From Nocardia salmonicida NBRC 13393 (GTDB taxonomy: Bacteria > Actinomycetota > Actinomycetes > Mycobacteriales > Mycobacteriaceae), in the NCBI RefSeq assembly GCF_001613085.1, contig NZ_BDBR01000027.1, positions 84,588 through 148,587 of the forward strand: a stretch of DNA of 64,000 nt, written 5' to 3'. The notes under the pieces are model-generated. The model was not told the DNA's origin, did not search any database, and saw nothing but the letters and a program-made list of their open reading frames with translations. The position numbers were made by a program, and so were the translations under genes. Of this stretch, positions 16,791 to 25,700 are shown piece by piece; within the stretch, counting starts at the first letter, position 1; the number at the start of each line of letters is the position of its first letter.

Positions 16791-18167
16791 CTAGCCCTCC
16801 GATTGACCGCCGAAGCGACGCAGCCAGGGCGGTCTGGCCGTCCAGTGACCGCGCCGTTGCGGTGCGGTGCCCAGGTCGGCGAGGATGCGGGTTTCGAGAT
16901 TGCGGGGCGGGGTGTGCTGGTCGTCGGCGGCCAGCAGCGCGAGCACTTCGTGCACGCCACGGACGCGGGTGGCGAACTGCGACAGACTGTTCGCGGTGGT
17001 GACAGTGAGCTTGTTCTCGATGTGGTGGTGCTCGAGTTCGGCAACCGCGTCGAGCGCGTAGGCGTCGGCCAGTGACAGGACCGAGCCCGGCGGGCACCAC
17101 GACTGTCTGGCCGTCCACCGGTCGATCCGCTGCTCGGCGAGCCGTTCGATGCTCTCCGCCAGCAATCTCGTGACCATCGGCACGCGCAGGCCGAGTTCGC
17201 GGCCGATGGCACGGTAGGTGCGGCCGCCGTAGTAGGCGAGAACGAAGATTTCGCAGCGGCTGTCGAGTGGGTCGTCGAAGCCGAGTCTGGCCGCGGCCGC
17301 GAGCCACGGCATGTCGTCGCCGCCGCGACGGTCCAGTCGCAGCCGCTGGACCGCGAGGCGATGGATCTGGGCCAGTAGCCAGGACTGGTCGGGGGTGAAC
17401 GCCGGACTGTCGTTGGCAGTGGCCGCGTCGGGGCCCGGACGTTCTGTGTCGATGCCGAACTGTCGGGCATCGGGCCAATACGCGCCGAGGTGACCGAAGT
17501 CCCAGTGGGCCATGTCGAGATGGTCCCCCTCGGTGTTGCCGGGGCTGGACCCCCCAGGGCCGGGAGAGGCAACACCGGTGTGGTCCGCGTCGGGATGGCG
17601 GGGCCCGCCTCCGTCATCGGCGCCGCCGTGGCGAGCCTCCGGATAGTCGGCGCCGAGGTGATCCGGCCCCTCGAAACGAGCGCCGGAGTCGACGTGGTCG
17701 ACGCCTCCATCGGGCAGGCGGGAACCGTTATGGGTGTAGACGACGCCGCGACCGAAGGCGAGGTCCATCGAACCCGAGAGGTCGGGGCTCAGATCGGATC
17801 GCTGTTCGGTGGCGGCGAATGCCGAACGGCCCCATGGCGTGCCGAGGTCCGGGCCCGGCCGCGACGGCGGGCCGACCATCGTGTCGTCGGCGGATTCGGC
17901 GGACCGGGAAACAGGTTCCCGGTCGGTGTCGTCCTCGTCGACGATCCATTGCGCCGCTCGCGCACGCCGATATCCCTCACGGACGACATCTTCGGCCGCA
18001 GCGCGACGGTGCAGCACCCGAAGCGCCAATCCGAACGCGGCGGGGCCGGTGGCGCGATAGAGCGCGCGCATCTCCTCGCGATCGTCGGCGCCGCGGACGA
18101 TCGCGGGGACGCGCGTACCGTCATCGCGGACCCCCGACGGCGGTTGGGGACCGCGCTGCCCGCTCAT
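16791..18167 (-). CDS. SigK-like sigma factor with split region 2, fused to an RskA-like anti-sigma domain
   Basis: 458 aa from the ATG at 18167, chosen because AGGA lies 8 bases upstream; a GTG six codons earlier has no ribosome site. Residues 31-75 resemble ECF sigma regions 2.1-2.2 (LYRATGPAAFGLALRVL). Residues 76-258 are a Gly/Asp/His/Pro-rich low-complexity insert. Residues 260-280 (QSWLLAQIHRLAVQRLR) resemble regions 2.3-2.4, and 300-345 resemble region 4 (FVLAYYGGRTYRAIGRELG). Residues 364-432 match the N-terminal cytoplasmic domain of RskA (LADAYALDAVAELE ... VRGVHEVLALLAA ... TPPRNLETRILADL). It lacks a membrane segment and the HxxxCxxC zinc motif, which M. tuberculosis RskA also lacks. 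The whole could be a self-inhibited or degenerate sigma factor. Domain reading is by eye; function is inferred. Confidence 0.75.
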   Translation of the reverse strand: MSGQRGPQPPSGVRDDGTRVPAIVRGADDREEMRALYRATGPAAFGLALRVLHRRAAAEDVVREGYRRARAAQWIVDEDDTDREPVSRSAESADDTMVGPPSRPGPDLGTPWGRSAFAATEQRSDLSPDLSGSMDLAFGRGVVYTHNGSRLPDGGVDHVDSGARFEGPDHLGADYPEARHGGADDGGGPRHPDADHTGVASPGPGGSSPGNTEGDHLDMAHWDFGHLGAYWPDARQFGIDTERPGPDAATANDSPAFTPDQSWLLAQIHRLAVQRLRLDRRGGDDMPWLAAAARLGFDDPLDSRCEIFVLAYYGGRTYRAIGRELGLRVPMVTRLLAESIERLAEQRIDRWTARQSWCPPGSVLSLADAYALDAVAELEHHHIENKLTVTTANSLSQFATRVRGVHEVLALLAADDQHTPPRNLETRILADLGTAPQRRGHWTARPPWLRRFGGQSEG

Positions 18168-18225
18168 CGTCGAATTCCTGCCCACACTAAGGCAATTCGC
18201 AGCGCGAGCGGTTGTGGATCGGTAT

Positions 18226-18849
18226 TCACCGGCCGATCGCGGCGATCAGCATGAACGCGGTCCCGATATCCATCACCACATGGGGCACCAGGGCCGAGGT
18301 CAACGGGTGGGAACCGGCGGGATGGACGAAACGGTGCCAGCGTGACCGGTGACCGACGGTACCGAGGGCGAGCAGCGCGTCGAGGCCGAACAGCACCGCC
18401 AGCACCACGGCGGGCCAGCTAGCCCCATCGGTGCCGCCGTGCACCGCCCCGTGCCCGGCCATCGCGTAGAGCATCGCCGCGGCGGCGATCGTGTGATACC
18501 CGAGTGCCAGCACGCCGTCGGGTTGCGATCCGGTGCGCCACCCCATGACGCGTTCGGCGAGCAGGATCGCGAACGCGACGGTGAGGGCGGTGAGCAGCCC
18601 GCGCATCGCGTGCGGATCGCTGGCGGCGGGGAACACCAGCATGGTCAGCATCACCAGGCACATGAGCAGGTGCGCGCTGTCGGATGCGGTATCGACACGG
18701 TGAGCCGGCGGTGTTCGCCTCGTCAGCCGAGTCGCCACGATCAGTGACGCCAGCACGAACGCGGCGACCACCGGCCACCGCACGAACGCATACTGCTCCA
18801 CGAAATCGGCCACACCCCACCACTTTCGAGTCGACACCCGCTCCACCAT
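18226..18849 (-). CDS. DUF5134 integral membrane protein
   Basis: About 207 aa with five or six hydrophobic segments (WPVVAAFVLASLIVA, LLMCLVMLTMLVFP, LLTALTVAFAILLA, AAAAMLYAMAG, VVLAVLFGLDALLALG, and a C-terminal one). The SDSAHLLMCLVMLTMLVFPA stretch and conserved histidines fit the actinobacterial DUF5134 family, whose function is unknown. The chosen ATG has no strong ribosome site; a GTG 12 codons in would also keep every membrane segment. It lies behind the sigma/RskA-like gene on the same strand with a 58-bp gap. Confidence 0.75.
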   Translation of the reverse strand: MVERVSTRKWWGVADFVEQYAFVRWPVVAAFVLASLIVATRLTRRTPPAHRVDTASDSAHLLMCLVMLTMLVFPAASDPHAMRGLLTALTVAFAILLAERVMGWRTGSQPDGVLALGYHTIAAAAMLYAMAGHGAVHGGTDGASWPAVVLAVLFGLDALLALGTVGHRSRWHRFVHPAGSHPLTSALVPHVVMDIGTAFMLIAAIGR

Positions 18850-18985
18850 GCTCGCACCCCGGTCACGGTCCCGGGGTTGTTTCCACGGTCAGGACGCACG
18901 GCCCGGGACGCCACCCCGTTCGCCGAGCACACTGGGTAGTTGACCCGGATAGTCGGCCGGCTCCATCGACCCGCAAACTGGACTG

Positions 18986-19483
18986 ATGACCGATAACCCG
19001 ACTGCCGCGGTCGACCGACTCCGGGTGGTGGCCGACGATCTCTCCGGCGCCGACGTCCGTGCCCTGCTGGCCGCTCACCACCGGGAAATGGCCGACACCA
19101 CCCCCGCGTGCAGCATGCACGCCCTCGACCTCACCGCCCTGCGCGATCCCGCGGTCACCGTGTGGAGCGCGTGGTCCGGCGACGATCTCGTCGGGTGCGG
19201 CGCCCTGAAGGAACTCGATGCCGGGCACGCCGAGATCAAGTCCATGCGCACCGCTGACGGACACACCGGCCGAGGTGTGGCCGCCGCCGTGCTCGCACAC
19301 CTGGTCGCGGTAGCCCGAGAACGCGGGTACCGCAGGCTGAGCCTGGAAACCGGCGCCGAGGACTTCTTCGCCCCGGCCCGCCGCCTCTACCTGCGCCACG
19401 GGTTCACCGAGTGCGGTCCGTTCGGCAGCTACTCCCCCGACCCGCTGAGCCGATTCTTCACCGTGGCGCTCGAACCTTCCTGA
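18986..19483 (+). CDS. GNAT-family N-acetyltransferase
   Basis: 165 aa. It has the GNAT fold pattern: a beta strand with WSAWSGDDLVGCGALKEL, the acetyl-CoA loop after IKSMRTADGHTGRGVAAAVL, and the C-terminal ARRLYLRHGFTECGPFG motif. It resembles the YhfO/YjaB-like branch that acetylates small molecules. The substrate cannot be told from sequence. It precedes the YCII gene by about 96 bp and may be co-transcribed with it. Confidence 0.88.
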   Translation: MTDNPTAAVDRLRVVADDLSGADVRALLAAHHREMADTTPACSMHALDLTALRDPAVTVWSAWSGDDLVGCGALKELDAGHAEIKSMRTADGHTGRGVAAAVLAHLVAVARERGYRRLSLETGAEDFFAPARRLYLRHGFTECGPFGSYSPDPLSRFFTVALEPS

Positions 19484-19579
19484 TTCCGCGCGAGATGATG
19501 TAGACACAGCGTGGCCGACTCCGACGTTCCAGGTGAGGATGGGTCATCGGGACGCATCCGCGATCGCGAAGGAGCCACG

Positions 19580-19954
19580 ATGAAGTACGTGATCTTGATC
19601 CACTCCAACCCCCAGCCGTGGGGCCACCCGACCGGTGACTACCTGCCCGAATTCCAGGCGCTGCCCGTTGCGGAACGCGGGCGGATCACCGCGGATTTCG
19701 AGGCGTTGCTCGGCGAGATGAGCGAGCGGGGCGAACTGGTGAGCGGTGCGGCGCTCGGTGCGCCCGAGTCCTCGCGGCTGTATCGCTGGGACGACGGCAA
19801 GCCGCTGGCCACCGATGGTCCCTACTCCGAAGCCAAGGAGCATCTGGCCGGGTTCTTCCTGATCGATGTCGAGGATCGGGCACGGGCCGAGGAGATCGCC
19901 GCGCAGTTCGCAGGCCCTGGCGAGACCGTCGAACTGCGATCGATCATGAGCTGA
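19580..19954 (+). CDS. YCII/DGPF-domain protein
   Basis: 124 aa starting at MKYVILIHSN, chosen because GAAGGAG sits 6-8 bases upstream and the family begins with MKY. The signature DGPYSEAKEHLAGFFLIDVEDRARAEEIAAQF is clear. DGPF proteins are small ferredoxin-fold proteins that are typically encoded beside ECF42 sigma factors. Here the downstream partner, 8 bp away, is an internally deleted sigma gene. It appears intact itself. Confidence 0.92.
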   Translation: MKYVILIHSNPQPWGHPTGDYLPEFQALPVAERGRITADFEALLGEMSERGELVSGAALGAPESSRLYRWDDGKPLATDGPYSEAKEHLAGFFLIDVEDRARAEEIAAQFAGPGETVELRSIMS

Positions 19955-19962
19955 ACCGACCG

Positions 19963-20590
19963 ATGGACGCGAGCGCGGTCGAGGACGTGTGGCGGCAGGA
20001 GGCGCCAACTCCACGCGGTGATCCCCGACCACGACGAGATCACCGGTGTGCTGGCCCTGATGCTGCTCACCCACGCCCGCTGCGCTGCCCGCACTCGGGA
20101 CGGCGAACTGGTGCCGCTGGCCGAGCAGGACCGCACGCGCTGGGATCAACCGATGATCGCCGAGGGAGTGGCGATCCTCGAGCGGGTACTGCCCCGCGGT
20201 CACGTCGGCCGGTTCCAGCTCCAAGCGGCGATCGCGGCGGTCCACGCCGAATCTCCCACGTGGGCGAGCACCGACTGGCATCAGATCAGCATCCTCTACG
20301 CCATGCTCGACCGCATCGCGCCCGGCCCGATCGTCACGCTCAATCGCGCGGTCGCCGTCGGCACGGCCTTCGACCCGAGAGACGGTCTGGCCCTGGTGGA
20401 TCCGCTACTCGACGACCCGCTGATGGTCCGCCATCACCGCACCCACGCGGTGCGCGCCCACCTGCTCGAATTGATCGGCGACCGGCCCGCGGCCCTCGAA
20501 AGCTACCGCCGCGCGGCACAACTCACCGCCAGCATTCCCGAGCAGCGCTATCTCAACGCCCGCCTCCGCCATCTCACCGACGACGACTGA
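19963..20590 (+). pseudogene. Internally deleted ECF42-type sigma factor (N-terminus joined out of frame to the TPR C-terminal half)
   Basis: The ATG at 19963 begins MDASAVEDVWRQE, the typical start of ECF42-type sigma factors. From about 20006 the sequence continues in another frame with QLHAVIPDHDEITGVLALML, which is the start of the C-terminal extension of the same family. That part then runs intact to the stop at 20590 (LAEQDRTRWDQ, LNRAVAV, AALESYRRAAQL). About 200 residues holding sigma regions 2 and 4 are missing, so DNA and polymerase binding are lost. The C-terminal half could still be translated from a GTG at 20018 as a 190-aa TPR-like protein. Its position 8 bp after the DGPF gene matches the ECF42 arrangement. 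Confidence 0.85.
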
Positions 20591-20623
20591 GTCCCCCGGG
20601 GTACCACTGAACCGGCGGACGAA

Positions 20624-21847
20624 TCAGCCGAGGGCGCGGGCGAATCCGGCAGCGAGCTCGGCGACCTGCGCGTCGGTCATGACGAACGAGGGCGAGATCT
20701 GCATCGCGCCCGCTCCGGCGGCGCGGCCCGAGATGCCGTGTTCGCGCAGCGTTTTCACCAGGGCGGGGCCTTCGGAGGGGTCGGCGAGTTGGACCGCGGC
20801 CACGGCGCCGAGACCGCTGCGGACTTCGGCGACGCGAGGGTGATCGGCCAAGGGCGCCAACGCGGTGTGCAGGGTGGATTCGAGGCGGGCGGCCTCTTCG
20901 AGCAGACCTTCGCGTTCGACGATGGCGAGGTTGGCCAGGGCCGCGGCGGCCGCACCGGCGTGGCCGCCGTAGGTGTAGCCGTGGCGGAACCAGGTGCCAC
21001 CGGCGTAGAAGGGCTCGGCCACGTGGGGGGCGATGAAGACCGCGCCCATCGGGAGGTAGCCGGAGGTGAGGCCCTTGGCGGTGGTCATCAGATCGGGCTG
21101 CAGATCGAAGCGGGTGGAGGCGAACCAGGAGCCACCGATGCGGCCGAACCCGGTGACGACCTCGTCGGCGACGAACAGGATGTCGTGGTCGCGGCAGATC
21201 TGGCGGACCTCGGCCAGGTAGCCCTCGGGCGGCAGGTACACCCCGCCTGCACCGATGATCGGTTCGCAGAAGAACGCGGCGATCTGCTCGGCGCCGACCT
21301 CTTCGATCAGGGCGAGCAGCGACTTCGCGTCGTCCCATTCGACCGTGCGGGTGTCGGCGACCAGCACGCCGTAGCCCTCCTTGTTCGGCGTCAGGCCGCC
21401 GAGCGCGGTGCTCGCGTAATGCATGCCGTGGTAGGCCAACCGACGACCGACCAGGATCTTTTTGTCGGCGCGGCCCTGTTCGTGCCAGTAGCGGCGGGCC
21501 AGCTTGGCCGCGGTCTCCACCGAATCGGAGCCGCCGGAGGTGAAGAAGATCTTGCTGCCGGGAACAGGCGCGATCGACGAGAGTTTCTCGGCGAGTTCCT
21601 GGGTGGGGGCTTCGGTGAGGTCGCCGAAGTTGGAGTAGTGCGCGATGGTGCGCAACTGATCGGCGACGGCGTCGGCGATCTCCCCGCGACCGTGCCCCAC
21701 GTTGGCGAACCACAGCCCGGCGGTGGCATCGAGGTAGCGCTTGCCCGCGGTGTCGAAGACGTAGGCGCCCTCGCCGCGAGCGACAACGAACGCACCGTCA
21801 CGATTGACGGCACCCATATCGGCGAATCCATGCCAGAGCGCATTCAT
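20624..21847 (-). CDS. Class III (omega-amino acid:pyruvate type) aminotransferase
   Basis: 407 aa, normal for the family. It shows TSGGSDSVETAAKLAR (PLP phosphate site), the aspartate motif LFVADEVVTGFGRIG, and the PLP lysine in TTAKGLTSGYLPMGA. It probably transfers the amino group of a terminal amine or omega-amino acid (beta-alanine, putrescine-like or similar) to pyruvate. No polyamine or GABA genes are adjacent, so the substrate is open. Monocistronic. Confidence 0.93.
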   Translation of the reverse strand: MNALWHGFADMGAVNRDGAFVVARGEGAYVFDTAGKRYLDATAGLWFANVGHGRGEIADAVADQLRTIAHYSNFGDLTEAPTQELAEKLSSIAPVPGSKIFFTSGGSDSVETAAKLARRYWHEQGRADKKILVGRRLAYHGMHYASTALGGLTPNKEGYGVLVADTRTVEWDDAKSLLALIEEVGAEQIAAFFCEPIIGAGGVYLPPEGYLAEVRQICRDHDILFVADEVVTGFGRIGGSWFASTRFDLQPDLMTTAKGLTSGYLPMGAVFIAPHVAEPFYAGGTWFRHGYTYGGHAGAAAAALANLAIVEREGLLEEAARLESTLHTALAPLADHPRVAEVRSGLGAVAAVQLADPSEGPALVKTLREHGISGRAAGAGAMQISPSFVMTDAQVAELAAGFARALG

Positions 21848-21900
21848 GGGTCCACATTTACCCCACCCGGCACGAACCCGCGCACCGGGCCCGCCGTGGG

Positions 21901-22542
21901 TCAGACTTCGGACTTGCGTTCACGCCACCGAGCGGGCAGGTCTCCCAGCGACGCCATGGCAACCGCGAGCACGACGAACACCACCAGCAATACCGCGAGC
22001 CCGATCGTCAGCGACACATATCCCTGGGTGCGCGGGTCGATGAACGGGTAGGGGTACCAGTCGACGATCGGGCCGCGGATCAGGCTGTAGACGCCGTAGG
22101 CCACCGGGAAGATCAGCCACAGGCCGATCAGTTCCGGGCTGGGGCGCAGGCGCGCGGCCATCGCGACGAACAACCAGTCCAGCAGCAGGACCAGCGGCAC
22201 GATGCGGTGCAGGACATCGTTGATCCACTTGTCGGTGAGCATCACGTCGACGTCGGCCAGCAGGACCGCGTAGACGACCATCGTGATGAGCATGTACAGG
22301 GTGACCGCGCCGCGAAACGTCTGCCAGCGCGGGCTCTGCGGGGCGAGAGTGCCCCCGACGAGCAGCACGATCACGGTCAAGATGTTGGACTCGATGGTGA
22401 AGTAGCTCAGGTAGTTCGTGAGTGAGAAGCTCGCCGAGTCCATGTTGCGCAGCGGAATCCACACCAGGGCGAGGATCCCGAGCACACCGAAGGCGATCCG
22501 GTAGGCCCTGATCCACCACGCCGTCCGCACCGATGCACTCAT
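21901..22542 (-). CDS. Pr6Pr-family membrane protein
   Basis: 213 aa with six predicted membrane helices. The sequence features LSYFTIESNILTVIVLL, the HRIVPLVLLLDWLF segment and the DWYPYPFIDPRTQGY motif are typical of the Pr6Pr family (related to FAR-17a/AIG1 proteins). Function is unknown in bacteria. It ends with a basic tail (ARWRERKSEV). It lies behind the aminotransferase's 5' end in the same direction with a 53-bp gap. Confidence 0.85.
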   Translation of the reverse strand: MSASVRTAWWIRAYRIAFGVLGILALVWIPLRNMDSASFSLTNYLSYFTIESNILTVIVLLVGGTLAPQSPRWQTFRGAVTLYMLITMVVYAVLLADVDVMLTDKWINDVLHRIVPLVLLLDWLFVAMAARLRPSPELIGLWLIFPVAYGVYSLIRGPIVDWYPYPFIDPRTQGYVSLTIGLAVLLVVFVVLAVAMASLGDLPARWRERKSEV

Positions 22543-22787
22543 GTCACGCCCTCTCCGAATGCTGTGGCGGTCCTGCTGCGCCCATCGACCGCTCGTGCCG
22601 GGATCTTCGCATGACGCAGCCTCACTGACCGGGAGCTCGAGCTCGCACGCCCGTCGCGTCGCGCGTGATCACGGGACGCGCGGACCGCGACGGGCAGACG
22701 TCGCGGTGTGTCGTTGGTCTCCGCGAGGGCGCGAGCGGGCAACGCGGGGGAAAACCGGTGGCGGGCTTCGCTAGGCTGGTAGGCGCA

Positions 22788-25700
22788 ATGACCAGGACAG
22801 CTAGCACCGGAACCCGCGCGCTGCGCACCCGCCTGGCGGAGGTCTCGCTGCGCGATGAACATCGGCTCCGGCGCAAGCTCGACCGTGCGCGCCCCGACGA
22901 CCTACCCGCCATCGAGGCCGAGGTCGCCACGGCCGAAACCCGCGTGGCCAATCGCCGCGCGGCGCTTCCGCAGATCACCTACCCCGAACAACTCCCCGTT
23001 TCCGCGCGCCGCGACGACATCGCCGCGGCGATCGCCGCCCATCAGGTCGTGATCGTGGCCGGTGAGACCGGTTCCGGCAAGACCACCCAGATCCCGAAGA
23101 TCTGCCTCGAACTCGGTCGCGGAATCCGCGGCACCATCGGGCACACCCAGCCGCGCAGGCTCGCCGCGCGCACCGTGGCCGAGCGCATCGCCGAGGAACT
23201 GGGCACCGAACTGGGTGACGTGATCGGCTACACGGTCCGGTTCACCGATCAGGCGTCGGATCGCACGCTGGTCAAACTCATGACCGACGGCATCCTGCTG
23301 GCCGAGATCCAGCGCGACCGGATGCTGCGCCGCTACGACACGATCATCATCGACGAGGCCCACGAACGCAGCCTCAATATCGACTTCCTGCTCGGATACC
23401 TGAAGCAGTTGCTGCCGCAGCGGCCCGATCTCAAGGTGATCATCACCTCGGCGACGATCGATCCCGAACTGTTCGCCCGCCATTTCGCCGACGCGCAGGG
23501 CACTCCCGCGCCGATTGTCGAGGTGTCGGGCCGGTCTTATCCGGTCGAGTTGCGGTACCGGCCACTGTCGCTGGAACTCCCCGGCGCCGACGAGGACGAG
23601 GACACCCGCGTCGTCGACCGCGACCCCACCGACGCCATCGCCGACGGGGTCGTCGAACTGTTCGCCGAGGGCGACGGTGACGTGCTGGTGTTCCTGTCGG
23701 GCGAACGCGAGATCCGTGACACCGCCGACGCCCTGCGCGACCTGAAACTGCCCCGCACCGAGATCGTGCCGCTGTACGCGCGGCTCTCGGCCGCCGAACA
23801 GCACAAGGTCTTCGCCCCACATACCGGGCGCCGGGTGGTGCTGGCCACCAATGTCGCCGAGACCTCGCTGACGGTGCCGGGCATCCGCTACGTCATCGAC
23901 CCCGGTACAGCCCGCATTTCGCGCTATTCGATGCGCACCAAGGTGCAGCGGCTGCCGATCGAAGAGGTCTCGCAGGCCTCGGCGCGGCAGCGATCGGGTC
24001 GCTGTGGTCGTGTGGCGGACGGTATCTGTATCCGGCTGTATTCCGAGGACGATTTCGAGGCGCGGCCCGCGTTCACCGAGCCGGAGATCCTGCGCACCAA
24101 CCTCGCGGCGGTCATCCTGCAGATGACGGCGCTCGGGCTCGGCGACATCGAGAGTTTCCCGTTCGTGGAGGCCCCCGACCGGCGCGCCATTCGCGACGGC
24201 ATCGCCCTGCTCGAAGAACTGGGCGCATTGGCGCACGGGAGCACGAAATCTGTTGATGGCGAAGCTGATTCGGGCGGACATCTCACCCTCACGCCGATCG
24301 GGCGGGAGATGGCCCAGCTACCGGTGGACCCGCGGATGGCGCGCATGCTCGTCGAAGCGCAGCGCAACGGGTGCCTCGACGAGGTACTGATCATTGTCGC
24401 GGCGCTGTCGATTCAGGATGTGCGCGAACGTCCCGTCGAGCATCAGCAGGCGGCCGACACCCAGCACGCGCGCTTCGTTGTCGAGGGCTCCGATTTCCTG
24501 GCCTACCTGCGGCTGTGGGATTACCTCACCGAGCAGCGGAAATCGCTGTCGTCCAACCAGTTCCGCCGGATGTGTCGCGACGAGTTCCTGCACTACCTGC
24601 GCATCAGGGAGTGGCAGGACCTGCACGGCCAGCTGCGCACGATCGCCCGTGGGATGGGCTGGAACGACGCGGGCGCCAGCCGAGAACAGACGAACTCCGG
24701 TTCCGACGCCACCGCCGACCGTGCGGGCACCAAGGCCGATGGCTCGCGCCAAGCGGGCGGACGGTCTCGGCGCCGCGGCGGCGGAGCCCCACGTGGGCAG
24801 CACGCCGCGCCCGTGAAAGTCATTGCCGGGTCGGCGGATTCGTCCGATGACGACGCGATGCCATGGCCGAGTACGCAGATCCACCAGTCGCTGCTGGCGG
24901 GCATGCTCTCGCATATCGGTGTGCGCGAGGCGGAGTCGCGGGAGTTCCTCGGGGCGCGCAATGCGAAGTTCATGATCTTCCCCGGGTCGTCGCTGGCCAA
25001 GAAGGCGCCGCGCTGGGTGATGGCGGCCGAACTGGTGGAGACCTCGCGGCTGTGGGGGCGGATCGCGGCGAAGGTGGAGCCGGAGTGGGCCGAACGGCTC
25101 GCCGGCGATCTGGTGAAACGTACTTACTCCGAACCACATTGGTCGTCCAAGCGTGGTTCGGCACGGGCCTACGAGCGGGCGACGCTGTACGGCGTGCCGT
25201 TGGTGACCGGGCGGCCGGTGGACTTCGGGCGCATCGACCCGGAGCTCTCGCGCGAGCTGTTCTTGCGCCATGCCCTGGTACAGGGCGAATGGCAGACGCG
25301 GCACGGATTCTTCGCGCGCAATCGGGCGCTGATCGACGATGTCGCCGACCTCGAACATCGGGCCCGGCGACGCGACATCCTCGTCGACGACGAGGTGCTG
25401 TTCGAGTTCTACGACAAGCGCGTCCCCGCCGACATCGTGTCGGTGCGCCATTTCGACAGCTGGTGGCGCAAGACCGAGCGCAATGATCCCGCGCTGCTGG
25501 ACTTCTCGACCGACACCGTGGTCAATGCCGGTATCGCCACGCTCGACCCGACCGACTTCCCCGACGCCTGGCGCCAGGGTGAGCTCAGCTTCCCGCTGAC
25601 CTACCAGTTCGAGCCGGGGCGCGACGACGACGGCGTCACCGCGCGGATCCCGGTGGAACAGCTCGCGCACGTGCGGGCGGTCGGCTTCGACTGGCTGGTC

